A stretch of DNA of 64,000 nt. Source: Chitinophagaceae bacterium (GTDB lineage Bacteria; Bacteroidota; Bacteroidia; Chitinophagales; Chitinophagaceae). Shown piece after piece: positions 51,537 to 60,545 of the stretch. Location of the stretch: the NCBI GenBank assembly GCA_016787085.1, contig JAEUVJ010000057.1:1-64000 (forward strand), given 5' to 3'. Under the pieces are notes generated by a model that saw only the letters and a list, made by a program, of their open reading frames with translations, ran no database searches and was not told where the DNA came from. The first letter of the stretch is position 1, and the number at the start of each line of letters is the position of its first letter. The position numbers and the translations under genes were made by a program.

Positions 51537-52976
51537 TTAAAACCTGGTAAAGGGGCCCATAAAATTCGTCTTCAGCTCTGTGATCTTCTTATCCCCCTCG
51601 TATAACCCTACTGTCAGTTTCATTTTTCTTGATTGCACCACATTCCGCGGCAACACGATAAAGAAAGCGCCTGCTCCCTGCCCTTCTTTTTTTACCCTGA
51701 TATCGCTTTTGCTTACCAGTTCCACTTTACCCACTTTACCCATTTCACCTTCCAGCCGCAGGTTAACCGGGATCTCCTGAAGTGTTTTATTCTCGATCTT
51801 GATATTGTACAGGTTTGATAAGCTATCTGTGCCTCTTTCCTGGTACAGCAGTCCCGTCGCCCTGATGATCGTTCCGTCAATCTCCTTCCGTGTCAGTAAC
51901 AGCGTGGTCAATAATCCTGTCAGCACAAACAGTAACACGGTATAGAATTTCATTCTTCCCGTATACCGGAGTTTATTGCTTTCTGCAATGCCATTCTCTG
52001 AAGCATAACGCACCAATCCTTTGGGTCTGCCAACGGCCTCCATCATTTTATCACAGGCATCAATGCAGGCGGTACAACCTACACATTCCATCTGCGTACC
52101 GTTGCGGATATCTATCCCCGTCGGGCACACCTTCACACACTGAAAGCAATCAATGCAATCGCCAAGACCAGTTTCTTCTTTTGTTCCTTTCTTATACTTT
52201 CCCCTTGTTTCTCCCCTCTTGTAATCATAGGCAACGATCATAGAGTTTCTGTCAAGCAGCACACTTTGCAACCGTCCATAAGGGCAAACAACCGTACAGG
52301 CCTGCTCACGGAAATATGCATATACGCCATAAAAAACCCCGGAGAAGATAACGATAGCAATAAAGCCGCCGACATGCTGACTCACCGGCTCACTGATGAT
52401 CTTCTTCAGCTCATCCATACTGATGATATAGGAGAGAAAGAAATTGGCAATGATGAATGCCATCAGGAAGAATACGAGGTGCTTGGTCAGTTTCTTCCGT
52501 ATTTTCTCCCCGGTCCAGGGCCCGCTGTTCAGCAATTTCTGCTTGGCCGCATCCCCTTCTATCAGGTATTCGATCTTACGGAAGAACATCTCCATGAAGA
52601 TGGTCTGCGGGCATATCCATCCGCAAAATAAACGCCCAAAGGCAGCAGTGAACAAAACGATGAACACAATGAAGGTGATCATCATGATACCGAAAATGAA
52701 AAAATCCTGTGGCCAGAATATCTTGCCAAAGATGATGAACTCCGCCTGCGGGATATTGAACATGAACAGCGGCCTCCCGTGATACTTAATAAGCGGGAGA
52801 GTAAAGAACAGTGCAAAGAATCCCCAGCTTACCCAGGTGCGGATATTGTACAATTTGCCTTTGGGTTTCTGGGCGTATATCCAGTTCCTCTTACCTTTTG
52901 CATCCACTGTGGCAATCCGGTCGCGGAACGCTTCCTGTATCTCTTCTTCTCCCGGATTGATCGTTTCGTTTGTCAT
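51537..52976 (-). CDS. ccoG: CcoG/RdxA/FixG ferredoxin-type cbb3 assembly protein
   Basis: A 479-residue membrane ferredoxin. It has membrane helices around 35-60, 85-110, 160-180 and 200-225 and the motif FCGWICPQTIFMEMFFRKIEYLIEG. Two Cys clusters for [4Fe-4S] centres follow (GDCIDCFQCVKVCPTGIDI, MECVGCTACIDACDKMM), then a last membrane helix (about 335-355) and a C-terminal Ig-like FixG domain. CcoG acts as a cupric reductase supplying Cu(I) to the oxidase. It sits 44 bp after ccoP. Confidence 0.95.
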   Translation of the reverse strand: MTNETINPGEEEIQEAFRDRIATVDAKGKRNWIYAQKPKGKLYNIRTWVSWGFFALFFTLPLIKYHGRPLFMFNIPQAEFIIFGKIFWPQDFFIFGIMMITFIVFIVLFTAAFGRLFCGWICPQTIFMEMFFRKIEYLIEGDAAKQKLLNSGPWTGEKIRKKLTKHLVFFLMAFIIANFFLSYIISMDELKKIISEPVSQHVGGFIAIVIFSGVFYGVYAYFREQACTVVCPYGRLQSVLLDRNSMIVAYDYKRGETRGKYKKGTKEETGLGDCIDCFQCVKVCPTGIDIRNGTQMECVGCTACIDACDKMMEAVGRPKGLVRYASENGIAESNKLRYTGRMKFYTVLLFVLTGLLTTLLLTRKEIDGTIIRATGLLYQERGTDSLSNLYNIKIENKTLQEIPVNLRLEGEMGKVGKVELVSKSDIRVKKEGQGAGAFFIVLPRNVVQSRKMKLTVGLYEGDKKITELKTNFMGPFTRF

Positions 52977-53020
52977 CTTTTCTTTTCGTTCTTACAATAC
53001 AAATGATAGGGCCTTATTCT

Positions 53021-54262
53021 TTAATTCATGGCCACTTTATTATCTTTTGCGTTAATAGAATCATTAATGATCTTCAGCGAATCGGTCGCCGGTTTTGTTT
53101 CCTCTTCCTTATATAGTTCTCCCTGCGGGTCTTTTACTTTGGGAAGTTTAGCTCCTTTCAGTGATTTTATATAACTGGCGATCTGTGCCATTTCTTTAGC
53201 AGAATAGGTACTGGACCACGCCTGCATACCCTTCCCGGCTACACCATATTTGATAGTCGTAAAGATATTCTTGATGCTTCCCCCGTTAAGCCAGTAGTCA
53301 TCCGTCAGGTTAGGGCCGACACCCGGCTGCCCGAATACGATCCCGCTGCCATCCGTTCCATGACAACTGCTACATACGCCTTTTTCGTATATCACTTTAC
53401 CGGCATCCAGTTCAGCTTTCGCAGTAAGAAACACCACTGTGTTCTCATCAATATTCTCCCCTTTCGTTTTCAGGTATTCTTTCTCTTTCAATTCAGCCTT
53501 TGCAACAGCCGTTTCATATTCCTCTTTACTGGAAGGACCTGTATGAGAAACATGGAAACGCCAGAGATAAACCGCAGCAAATACGATCGTAAGATAAAAC
53601 CCATACAGCCACCAGGGCGGGAGACGGTTATTGAGTTCCCGGATACCATCATAGTCATGTCCAAGATCCAGGTCAGCTTCCTGGCTTACCGGGCGGAGTG
53701 AATTGAATTTATCCCACCAGGAAAGACGGTTTCTTTTTTCTTCGATGACTTTAGCGATCTCTGCTTCTGTTACGGGTTCAGCTATCTTTTCTTTTTCCTT
53801 TTTCAGCAGGAAGCGGATATTGAGAAGAAGAACAATGATAATAAGCAGCTCGAGGAAAACAACAGTCGCCATTATATAAAAAGTAGAAGCAGCCATACCG
53901 CCGATGGAGGAAGTAGCGGTGACTGTAGTTTGTTCTGCCTTAACTCCTCCCTGTGCAAACACTGATGAACCGGATAGCAAAAGAAAGGGCAACACAAATG
54001 CAGCAGCAGATGATGCACCCGGCTTCTTCTCCTTTCTCAGTTTCAGGTCGGCGGCACCGATAAGTATGTAAGCCAGTATGCCGATAATGATCAGCAGTAT
54101 GATCATTAATATAATAAATGTCAGGGCCAGCGGGTTGCTGAAAATGGATGGTTCAGGCGGACCGGCTGCCCATACGGGTGTAGCTAAGCTGATCAGCAGG
54201 AACACCCCCAGTACCCTGAGTACAGTTTTGGATGTTTTACGAATGAAAGAGAGCATATTCAT
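53021..54262 (-). CDS. ccoP: cbb3 oxidase cytochrome c subunit (CcoP-like, single heme site)
   Basis: A 413-residue subunit with three hydrophobic segments near the N-terminus (about 12-35, 43-68, 85-102), another at about 127-150, the CcoP-type segment WWDKFNSL followed by GHDYDGIRELNNRLPPWWLYGFYLTIVFAAVYLW, and one C-terminal cytochrome c domain with GVCSSCHGTDGSG and a later Met ligand region (GKGMQAW). Only one CxxCH is present, whereas classical CcoP has two, so this enzyme has two c-hemes in total with CcoO. The N-terminal part is longer than usual. Confidence 0.9.
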   Translation of the reverse strand: MNMLSFIRKTSKTVLRVLGVFLLISLATPVWAAGPPEPSIFSNPLALTFIILMIILLIIIGILAYILIGAADLKLRKEKKPGASSAAAFVLPFLLLSGSSVFAQGGVKAEQTTVTATSSIGGMAASTFYIMATVVFLELLIIIVLLLNIRFLLKKEKEKIAEPVTEAEIAKVIEEKRNRLSWWDKFNSLRPVSQEADLDLGHDYDGIRELNNRLPPWWLYGFYLTIVFAAVYLWRFHVSHTGPSSKEEYETAVAKAELKEKEYLKTKGENIDENTVVFLTAKAELDAGKVIYEKGVCSSCHGTDGSGIVFGQPGVGPNLTDDYWLNGGSIKNIFTTIKYGVAGKGMQAWSSTYSAKEMAQIASYIKSLKGAKLPKVKDPQGELYKEEETKPATDSLKIINDSINAKDNKVAMN

Positions 54263-54281
54263 TTTTTTAAAGGGTTCTTAC

Positions 54282-54443
54282 TTAATTGTCTAATGGTATG
54301 CGGCTGACCTCATTGAATGCACTCTTCTTCGTCTTCAATACCCATACCAGCATAATGGTGAAGAAAGTGACGAACAACAAGAGTGATACCATGCCGTAGA
54401 TATCAATGCCACTGATCTTTTCCAGGTAGTTGATGAATTTCAT
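54282..54443 (-). CDS. ccoQ: small cbb3 oxidase subunit, CcoQ-like
   Basis: A 53-residue single-helix protein, too short for standard gene listings, between ccoNO and ccoP. It reads MKFINYLEKISGIDIYGMVS, then a hydrophobic helix (about 17-36), then VLKTKKSAFNEVSRIPLDN. Size, topology and place match CcoQ/FixQ, which stabilises the oxidase complex. Gaps are 19 bp to ccoP and 22 bp from ccoNO. Confidence 0.85.
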   Translation of the reverse strand: MKFINYLEKISGIDIYGMVSLLLFVTFFTIMLVWVLKTKKSAFNEVSRIPLDN

Positions 54444-54465
54444 TTTGTCAGAATTTATTTATCCA

Positions 54466-56598
54466 TCATTTGTTTTCAGCAATGGTTTGTTTCGGTTCTG
54501 CCTTGATATCCGTGCCGATCCGCTGCAAGTAAGCGATCAATGCTACGATCTCTGCATTGGAAGGGGTCTCTATCTTATCTTTTTTCAGGTTGGCAGCGAT
54601 TAGATCGGCCTGTTTCATCAGGTCCCTGTTAGCGATCTTATCGTATCCTTCCGGGTAGGGAACACCCAATGTCTGCATCGCCCTGATCTTGGCAGGAGTA
54701 GATGCTGTGTCCAGGGCATTATCCAATAACCAAACATATCTCGGCATGAGGGAGCCCGGCGACATTGATCTCGGTTCATACATGTGATTATAATGCCAGG
54801 CATCTGTTTGCTTTCCTCCCTCCCTTGCCAGGTCGGGTCCTGTTCTCTTACTTCCCCACTGGAATGGGTGGTCATAGACGAACTCACCGGCTTTTGAATA
54901 TTCGCCATATCTTTTTACCTCATCCCGGAACGGACGTATCATTTGTGAGTGACAGGTATAGCACCCTTCCCTTACATAGATATCCCTTCCCTGCAGCTCA
55001 AGCGGAGTATAGGGCTTTACACTGGCAATAGTGGGAATATTCGATTTTACCAGGAATGTCGGGATCATTTCGATCAAACCACCGATAGCAACAACAATAA
55101 GACTCAGCACCAGCATGGTAACCGGTTTTCTTTCCAGTATCCTGTGCCAGTATTCTTTTTTATGTGAAGCCTCTTTTACCAGCGGCGCGGCTTCTGCTTC
55201 TTCATTGGCTACAAACTTTCCTTTAGCAATGGTCTTTACTAAGTTCACCACCATGAAGAAAGCGCCGGCAAGGTATAATGCACCGCCGATACTTCTTACG
55301 ATGTACAGGGGTTTTATATTCGTTACTGTTTCGAGGAACTGGAATTTTAATGTTCCTTCCGGAGTGAATGACTTCCACATGATGCTTTGCTCAAAACCTG
55401 CCCAGTACATCGGCACAGCATAAAGGACGATACCGATCGTACCCAGCCAGAAGTGGTTGGTGGCTAATTTCTTTGAATACAAAGAAGTGCCCCACATTCT
55501 CGGAACCATGTAATATAAAATAGCAAATGCAAGGAATCCATTCCAGCCTAAACCACCAATGTGTACGTGGGCAATGGTCCAGTCACTGAAGTGAGAGATC
55601 GCATTCACATTTTTCAGACTCAGCATCGGGCCTTCGAAGGTGGACATACCATAACAGGTTACTGCCACCACCATGAATTTCAAAACGGGATCTTCTCTTA
55701 CTTTATCCCAGGCGCCGCGAAGGGTGAACAATCCATTCAGCATACCGCCCCAGCTTGGAGCGATCAGCATAATAGAAAATACCACTCCAAGTGACTGGGC
55801 CCAGTCAGGCAAAGCCGTATAAAGTAAATGGTGAGGACCGGCCCAGATGTAAATAAATATCAGCGCCCAGAAGTGAATGATAGAAAGACGATACGAATAA
55901 ACGGGTCTGTTGGCAGCTTTGGGCAGGAAGTAATACATCAATCCAAGTACCGGTGTGGTCAGGAAGAATGCCACCGCATTGTGACCATACCACCATTGTA
56001 CCAGCGCATCCTGCACACCGGCATACCAGCTATAACTTTTCAGGAATGAAACCGGTATTTCCACAGAGTTCACGATATGCAGCATGGCTACCGTAACCCA
56101 GGTAGCGATATAGAACCAGATAGCAACATATAAATGTTTTTCCCTTCTTTTAAGGATGGTGCCAAACATATTGATACCGAAAACAACCCAGATCAAAGTG
56201 ATAGCAATATCAATAGGCCATTCCAGCTCTGCATATTCTTTGCCGGTAGTGGCGCCCATCAGCAGTGTGATAGCGGCAGCGGCAATGATTGCCTGCCATC
56301 CCCAGAAATGTATCCAACTGAGCTTATCGCTGAACATCCTTGTTTTACAAAGGCGTTGCAGAGAATAATAAATACCCATGAAGATGGAGTTACCTACGAA
56401 GGCAAAAATGATCGCATTGGTGTGCAGCGGACGAAGACGGCCAAAAGTGGTAGCCGCCAGGTTCAGGCTGCTATCCGGGTAATAGATCTGTATGGCGGCC
56501 CACAGACCCGCCAGCATACCTACTATGCCGAAAACAACCGTGGCAATACCGAACGCCTTTACGATCTTGTTGTCATAATAGAACTTTTCTACTTGCAT
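54466..56598 (-). CDS. ccoNO: cbb3 oxidase catalytic subunit fused to cytochrome c subunit (CcoN-CcoO)
   Basis: A 710-residue fusion. Residues 1-470 are the heme-copper subunit I with about twelve helices; the metal-ligand regions LHTNAIIFAFVGNSIF, WWYGHNAVAFFLTTPVLG and HFSDWTIAHVHIGGLGWNGF supply the His ligands for the two b-type hemes and CuB. After a linker and helix (about 480-510) comes the CcoO cytochrome c domain with REGCYTCHSQMIRPFRDEVKRYGEYSKAGEF and the RSMSPGSLMPRYVWLL Met-ligand segment. The enzyme reduces oxygen to water with high affinity. The fusion is typical of Bacteroidota. Confidence 0.96.
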   Translation of the reverse strand: MQVEKFYYDNKIVKAFGIATVVFGIVGMLAGLWAAIQIYYPDSSLNLAATTFGRLRPLHTNAIIFAFVGNSIFMGIYYSLQRLCKTRMFSDKLSWIHFWGWQAIIAAAAITLLMGATTGKEYAELEWPIDIAITLIWVVFGINMFGTILKRREKHLYVAIWFYIATWVTVAMLHIVNSVEIPVSFLKSYSWYAGVQDALVQWWYGHNAVAFFLTTPVLGLMYYFLPKAANRPVYSYRLSIIHFWALIFIYIWAGPHHLLYTALPDWAQSLGVVFSIMLIAPSWGGMLNGLFTLRGAWDKVREDPVLKFMVVAVTCYGMSTFEGPMLSLKNVNAISHFSDWTIAHVHIGGLGWNGFLAFAILYYMVPRMWGTSLYSKKLATNHFWLGTIGIVLYAVPMYWAGFEQSIMWKSFTPEGTLKFQFLETVTNIKPLYIVRSIGGALYLAGAFFMVVNLVKTIAKGKFVANEEAEAAPLVKEASHKKEYWHRILERKPVTMLVLSLIVVAIGGLIEMIPTFLVKSNIPTIASVKPYTPLELQGRDIYVREGCYTCHSQMIRPFRDEVKRYGEYSKAGEFVYDHPFQWGSKRTGPDLAREGGKQTDAWHYNHMYEPRSMSPGSLMPRYVWLLDNALDTASTPAKIRAMQTLGVPYPEGYDKIANRDLMKQADLIAANLKKDKIETPSNAEIVALIAYLQRIGTDIKAEPKQTIAENK

Positions 56599-56621
56599 AC
56601 GTTGGATTGTTTAAAAAAAAA

Positions 56622-56786
56622 TTATAGTGATTTGGTTGCAGACGTTGGCTTATCCTCGAAGAGGATGCGGGAAGACGGAGAATAATCGTCTTCAAACTGT
56701 CCTGTCTTTACACCCCATAAAAAGGCGGCCAGGAAAAGCCCGGCAACAGAAATACTGGCAATAAGGAGTATGATGATGACACTCAT
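56622..56786 (-). CDS. ccoS: cbb3 oxidase maturation protein CcoS
   Basis: A 54-residue protein missed by length cut-offs. It starts MSVIIILLIASISVAGLFLA, has one membrane helix, and continues AFLWGVKTGQFEDDYSPSSR, the CcoS hallmark of a GQF/YDD motif after the helix. CcoS is required for heme b and copper insertion into CcoN. It starts 23 bp before ccoNO and is the first gene of the operon; a TGA-N6-TCA dyad lies 77 bp upstream. Confidence 0.92.
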   Translation of the reverse strand: MSVIIILLIASISVAGLFLAAFLWGVKTGQFEDDYSPSSRILFEDKPTSATKSL

Positions 56787-56834
56787 TGTTGTCGTAAAAA
56801 ATTTAGATGTAAAGGTATTTTTAGTGACTCCGCC

Positions 56835-56853
56835 ATGACATAATCAAAGTCAT
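56835..56853. promoter_or_regulatory. short inverted repeat upstream of ccoS
   Basis: ATGAC at 56835-56839 and GTCAT at 56849-56853, nine bases apart, in the 131-bp spacer before ccoS. The spacing differs from the other dyads, so the meaning is unclear. Confidence 0.25.
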
Positions 56854-56862
56854 TGAAAAACC

Positions 56863-56874
56863 TGATCCTCGTCA
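56863..56874. promoter_or_regulatory. Crp/Fnr-type dyad TGAT-N4-GTCA (site 4, cco operon)
   Basis: TGATCCTCGTCA, within CTGA-N6-TCAG, 77 bp before ccoS. A near -7 element TGACTTTG on the minus strand lies at about 56846-56853, ten bases downstream of the dyad. Confidence 0.5.
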
Positions 56875-56917
56875 GATTTTCAGTCTATTATGTTGATAGA
56901 GTTACGCTAATTCATTA

Positions 56918-59314
56918 TTATAATTTCATACTTCGTGCAAGCAGGCTGCTGCTGCCGAATGTCAGCAACAGGATACTCAGTGAGCTGCTGGGCATAAGGA
57001 TCGCTGCGATCAGCGGGTCGAGTGTACCCTGCACGGCAAAGTATAAACCGATAATGTTATATACAATGGACATCACAAAACTGGCCATCACAATATTCTT
57101 ATTGGCCCGGCACAGGTGAATGAACTTAGCCAGCCGGGATAATTTCTTTGCTTCAATGATCGCATCGCTGGCAGGGGTAAAATTGTTGGTCTGCTCTGCC
57201 ACGGCTATGCCCACATTCGCCTGTTTCAGGGCGCCGGCATCATTCAGCCCGTCACCGATCATCATTACTTTTTTTCCGTTTTGCTGCAGGTAGCGGATAT
57301 AATCCAGTTTATCCTCAGGCTTCTGGTTAAAGAGCAAGGTTGCTTTTTCACCAAGGAGTTTATTCAGGTTATCCTTTTCCGATGCATTATCACCCGAAAT
57401 AACCGACATCCGGTAATCACCTTTCAGGTCACGGATCAGTTCATTGACCGATTCACGGTAATGATTGCTGAAACAAAAACAGCCCCGCACTTTATCCTCG
57501 ATACTCACATAAACAGTGGTGCTGTCATTCCTTTCGCTTTTCCCATTGACATACGCAGCAGAACCCAGTTTGATCCAGTCATCTTCTACAAAACCTTCAA
57601 TGCCATGGCCTGTTCGTTCTTTAAAGCCAGGGACCTGCATGTCGTGAGTAATCCCGATATTTTTAACCAATGCTTTACTCAGCGGGTGATTGGAACACCG
57701 GGCCAGCGCTGCTATTCTCTGCTTTTGGATATGTGTCAGGGGGTCGCCTTCATACATGATATCCTGCTCCTGTGTGGAGGTAAGCGTACCTGTCTTATCA
57801 AAAACTATATGATCGGCATTGGCAATATCCTCGATCACCTGCGCACTCCGCAGGTAAAAATGGTTGCGGCCCAGTATGGTCAGGATATTTCCATTCGTAA
57901 AGGTGTTGGAAAGCAGTAACGCACAGGGACAGGCGATAATAAAGATCGCCGTCACAGCAGGCCATATCTTGCTACTGTCATTGATACCCCAGTAAACAGC
58001 CGTGCTGGCTGCAACGGTAAAAACGATATAGGTAAAATAGCGGCTGAGCAGGTGAACAAATGACACACTCTTTGCTTCCTCCTGCTTTTTGAGCTCATCC
58101 CGGTTCCAGAGTTTTGTCAGGTAGCTTTGCGCCACTTCTTTTACTACCAGTATCTCAATATTTCCTTCGGTTTGTTTGCCGCCTGCGTACACGATCTCTC
58201 CCACTTCTTTCAATACAGGCAATGATTCTCCCGTTACAAAACTATAATCTATGAACGCTTTTCCCTTTGTCAGTATGCCATCGGCAGGTATCAGTTCCTC
58301 GTGATGGATCAGCAGCGTATCGCCTGCTTTGATTTCCGGTAAAGTGGCCGGTACTTCGTTATTCTCTTTTAAAACAGATACCGCTATCGGGAAGTAAGAT
58401 GTATAATCTCTTTCAAAAGATAACTGGCGGTAGGTTTTGTCCTGCAGTATGCGTCCCGCCAGCATAAAGAACACAATACCGGTCATGGAATCAAAATACC
58501 CGCCGCCCGTTCCTGACAATACCTCGTAAGCACTGCGGATGAAAGTAACGATGATGGCCAGCGCAATCGGGGCATCAATATTGAGAAACTTATGTTTCAG
58601 GCTTTTCCAGCTTGAAATATAGAACGGCAGCGCTGAATATAGAAGAACAGGGATAGCCAGGCCAAAATTCATCCAGCGGAACATGGTCCTTAATCCTTCT
58701 TCGGAAGCATCTACGCCCAGGTATTCTGGGAAGCTCATCAGCATGATATTGCCAAAACAAAAGCCAGCCACCCCGATCTGGTAAACCATGCTTTTATCAA
58801 TAGCTGGTCTGGTTTCTTTCAGATCATTCAGGCTGATATACGGCTCGTACCCGATAGCTGTCAGCAGGTCCGCCGCTTTGCGTAATGTAGTTGGCTGATT
58901 AAGAAAAATGACATCAACCTCTTTCCGTGTAAAATTCACTTTGGAAGAAACGATACCCTCTTCCAGCTTGTGGAGATTTTCGAGCAGGTACAGGCAGGAA
59001 CTGCAGTGCATCTGTGGCAGGTAGAACGTAACATGGGTCTGCTTTTCATCCCGGAAACTGACTAACCTGGTCTGTATATCTTCATTATCGAGGAAAGCGA
59101 ACTTGTCTTTTCTTGCAGCGATCCGCTGGTTGATACCGGGCCGGTCATTGAGGCTATAATAATCGCAGAGCCCGTTCTGGTTGATGATCTGGAAGACCAT
59201 TTTGCAGCCCTCGCAGCAAAACACTTTTTCTTCGAGGTGAATTTTACCCGAAGCACATGTTTCCCCGCAATGGTAACACTGCAATTGCTGATTGGTGATC
59301 GCTTTTGAAGACAT
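56918..59314 (-). CDS. ccoI: copper-translocating P-type ATPase of the cbb3 cluster (CcoI/FixI)
   Basis: A 798-residue P1B-type ATPase. The N-terminus has a Cys-rich metal domain (LQCYHCGETC, FCCEGCKMVF) and a heavy-metal-associated domain with MHCSSCLYLLENL. The membrane region contains the metal-path motif IIACPCALLLSN, and the catalytic core has FDKTGTLTS (phospho-Asp near 506), CSNHPLSKAL and MIGDGLNDAGALKQANVGIAV. It exports Cu(I) to the periplasmic side for oxidase assembly. The start is the ATG of MSSKAITNQQ, because the longer frame overlaps the divergent regulator promoter. It lies upstream of ccoS, 131 bp away. Confidence 0.94.
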   Translation of the reverse strand: MSSKAITNQQLQCYHCGETCASGKIHLEEKVFCCEGCKMVFQIINQNGLCDYYSLNDRPGINQRIAARKDKFAFLDNEDIQTRLVSFRDEKQTHVTFYLPQMHCSSCLYLLENLHKLEEGIVSSKVNFTRKEVDVIFLNQPTTLRKAADLLTAIGYEPYISLNDLKETRPAIDKSMVYQIGVAGFCFGNIMLMSFPEYLGVDASEEGLRTMFRWMNFGLAIPVLLYSALPFYISSWKSLKHKFLNIDAPIALAIIVTFIRSAYEVLSGTGGGYFDSMTGIVFFMLAGRILQDKTYRQLSFERDYTSYFPIAVSVLKENNEVPATLPEIKAGDTLLIHHEELIPADGILTKGKAFIDYSFVTGESLPVLKEVGEIVYAGGKQTEGNIEILVVKEVAQSYLTKLWNRDELKKQEEAKSVSFVHLLSRYFTYIVFTVAASTAVYWGINDSSKIWPAVTAIFIIACPCALLLSNTFTNGNILTILGRNHFYLRSAQVIEDIANADHIVFDKTGTLTSTQEQDIMYEGDPLTHIQKQRIAALARCSNHPLSKALVKNIGITHDMQVPGFKERTGHGIEGFVEDDWIKLGSAAYVNGKSERNDSTTVYVSIEDKVRGCFCFSNHYRESVNELIRDLKGDYRMSVISGDNASEKDNLNKLLGEKATLLFNQKPEDKLDYIRYLQQNGKKVMMIGDGLNDAGALKQANVGIAVAEQTNNFTPASDAIIEAKKLSRLAKFIHLCRANKNIVMASFVMSIVYNIIGLYFAVQGTLDPLIAAILMPSSSLSILLLTFGSSSLLARSMKL

Positions 59315-59379
59315 ATACCGAAGCCACGAAAATATTGCCCGGCAAAAACCGTGAGGATGAGCAAGTTCACCGGAATTCC

Positions 59380-59391
59380 TGATTTTTATCA
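59380..59391. promoter_or_regulatory. Crp/Fnr-type dyad TGAT-N4-ATCA (site 5, regulator promoter)
   Basis: TGATTTTTATCA, inside CTGAT-N4-ATCAG, ends 15 bp before the -7 element at 59407. That places its centre about 36 bp before the expected transcription start, typical for activation or autoregulation. Confidence 0.62.
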
Positions 59392-59406
59392 GTCGGCCGT
59401 TTTGGC

Positions 59407-59414
59407 TACATTTG
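59407..59414 (+). promoter_or_regulatory. -7 promoter element for the receiver-Crp/Fnr gene
   Basis: TACATTTG matches TAnnTTTG; the start codon is at 59465, giving a leader of about 44 bases. Confidence 0.55.
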
Positions 59415-59464
59415 GGCACATTTTCATTACTTTACAAATTGTCCAATCAAAAAAATCACTGGTC

Positions 59465-60526
59465 ATGCCCCAAAGAACCATTCTCATCATTGATGATCAC
59501 GATGACATACGGGAAAACACCGCCGAGATCCTTTCCCTGGCAGGATATAAGACCCTGACAGCAGAAAACGGGAAAAGAGGAGTAGATGTAGCCATAAAAG
59601 AAAAGCCGGCGCTGATCGTTTGCGATATCATGATGCCGGAACTGGATGGGTATGGCGTACTGCACATGGTCAGAAAGAACGAGGAAACGCAGAATATCCC
59701 CTTCATTTTCTTGACAGCCAAAACAGAAAGGGCCGATTTCAGGAAGGGAATGGAAATGGGCGCTGATGACTATATCACCAAGCCTTTTGAAGATGTAGAA
59801 CTCCTGAACGCCATCGAGATCAGGTTGAGGAAAATGGATATACTGGATAACAAGTATGCGGCATCCCCGCAGGGCATCAGCCAGTTCATCAAAGATGTGA
59901 AAGACGCAGGCACCTTAAAGAACCTTGCCGACCAGTACGATATTGAGGGCTTCCATAAAAAACAAACCCTTTACCAGGAAGGGCGCCGCCCCAAATTTCT
60001 CTATTTCCTGGTGAAAGGAAAAGTAAAGGCCTTTAAGACACACCCTGATGGTAAAGAGTACATCACCGATCTTTTCAGCGATGGCGATTTTTTAGGATAT
60101 GCTGCGCTGATCGAAGACCGCAATTACGACGATTCCGTAGAAGTGCTCGAAGATGCCGAGATCATGCAGATACCACGGGAAGATTTTCTGCAGATGATCA
60201 ATAATGATATCAGTATTGCCGCCAAATTCATTCACATTATCACCCAGAATGTGAAAGACAAAGAAGAGCGCCTGCTCAGCCTCGCTTATAGTTCACTTCG
60301 TAAACGTGTGGCTAAAGCGCTGGTGGATATCCATGCCAAATTCAATACCGGCAAGGAAAAAACAACGATCGAGATCTCCCGGGAAGATATAGCGCAGTAT
60401 GTAGGTACTGCTACAGAATCCCTGATCCGTACATTAAGCGACTTCAAGGCAGAGAAACTGATCGCCATCAAAGACGGCAAGATCACGATCACCGACCTGG
60501 AAAAATTAGGCAATCTCTTATATTAA
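59465..60526 (+). CDS. response regulator fused to a Crp/Fnr-type transcription factor
   Basis: A 353-residue fusion starting at MPQRTILIIDDHDDIRE. Residues 1-125 are a receiver with Asp54 in LIVCDIMMPELDGYG and Lys in DYITKPFED. Residues about 150-255 are a cyclic-nucleotide-binding-like beta-roll (KKQTLYQEGRRPKFLYFLVKGKVKAF, LFSDGDFLGYAALI). Residues about 275-350 are a Crp-type winged helix with recognition helix GTATESLIRTLSDF, which keeps the Glu and Arg that contact TGA/TCA half-sites in CRP and FNR. It has no N-terminal Cys cluster, so it is not an oxygen sensor itself. It merges the roles of FixJ and FixK; the PAS kinase at 48505 is the likely input. Confidence 0.93.
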   Translation: MPQRTILIIDDHDDIRENTAEILSLAGYKTLTAENGKRGVDVAIKEKPALIVCDIMMPELDGYGVLHMVRKNEETQNIPFIFLTAKTERADFRKGMEMGADDYITKPFEDVELLNAIEIRLRKMDILDNKYAASPQGISQFIKDVKDAGTLKNLADQYDIEGFHKKQTLYQEGRRPKFLYFLVKGKVKAFKTHPDGKEYITDLFSDGDFLGYAALIEDRNYDDSVEVLEDAEIMQIPREDFLQMINNDISIAAKFIHIITQNVKDKEERLLSLAYSSLRKRVAKALVDIHAKFNTGKEKTTIEISREDIAQYVGTATESLIRTLSDFKAEKLIAIKDGKITITDLEKLGNLLY

Positions 60527-60545
60527 TCGCTAAGCGGCGGTTGAC

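Noticed and set aside
56835..56853. ATGAC-N9-GTCAT as a sixth Crp/Fnr-type site
   Set aside because: The spacing does not fit TGA-N6-TCA; the dyad at 56863 is the better candidate.
59315..59419. Longer N-terminus for the copper ATPase
   Set aside because: It would run through the regulator promoter and adds no conserved sequence; the family starts at the Cys-rich domain.
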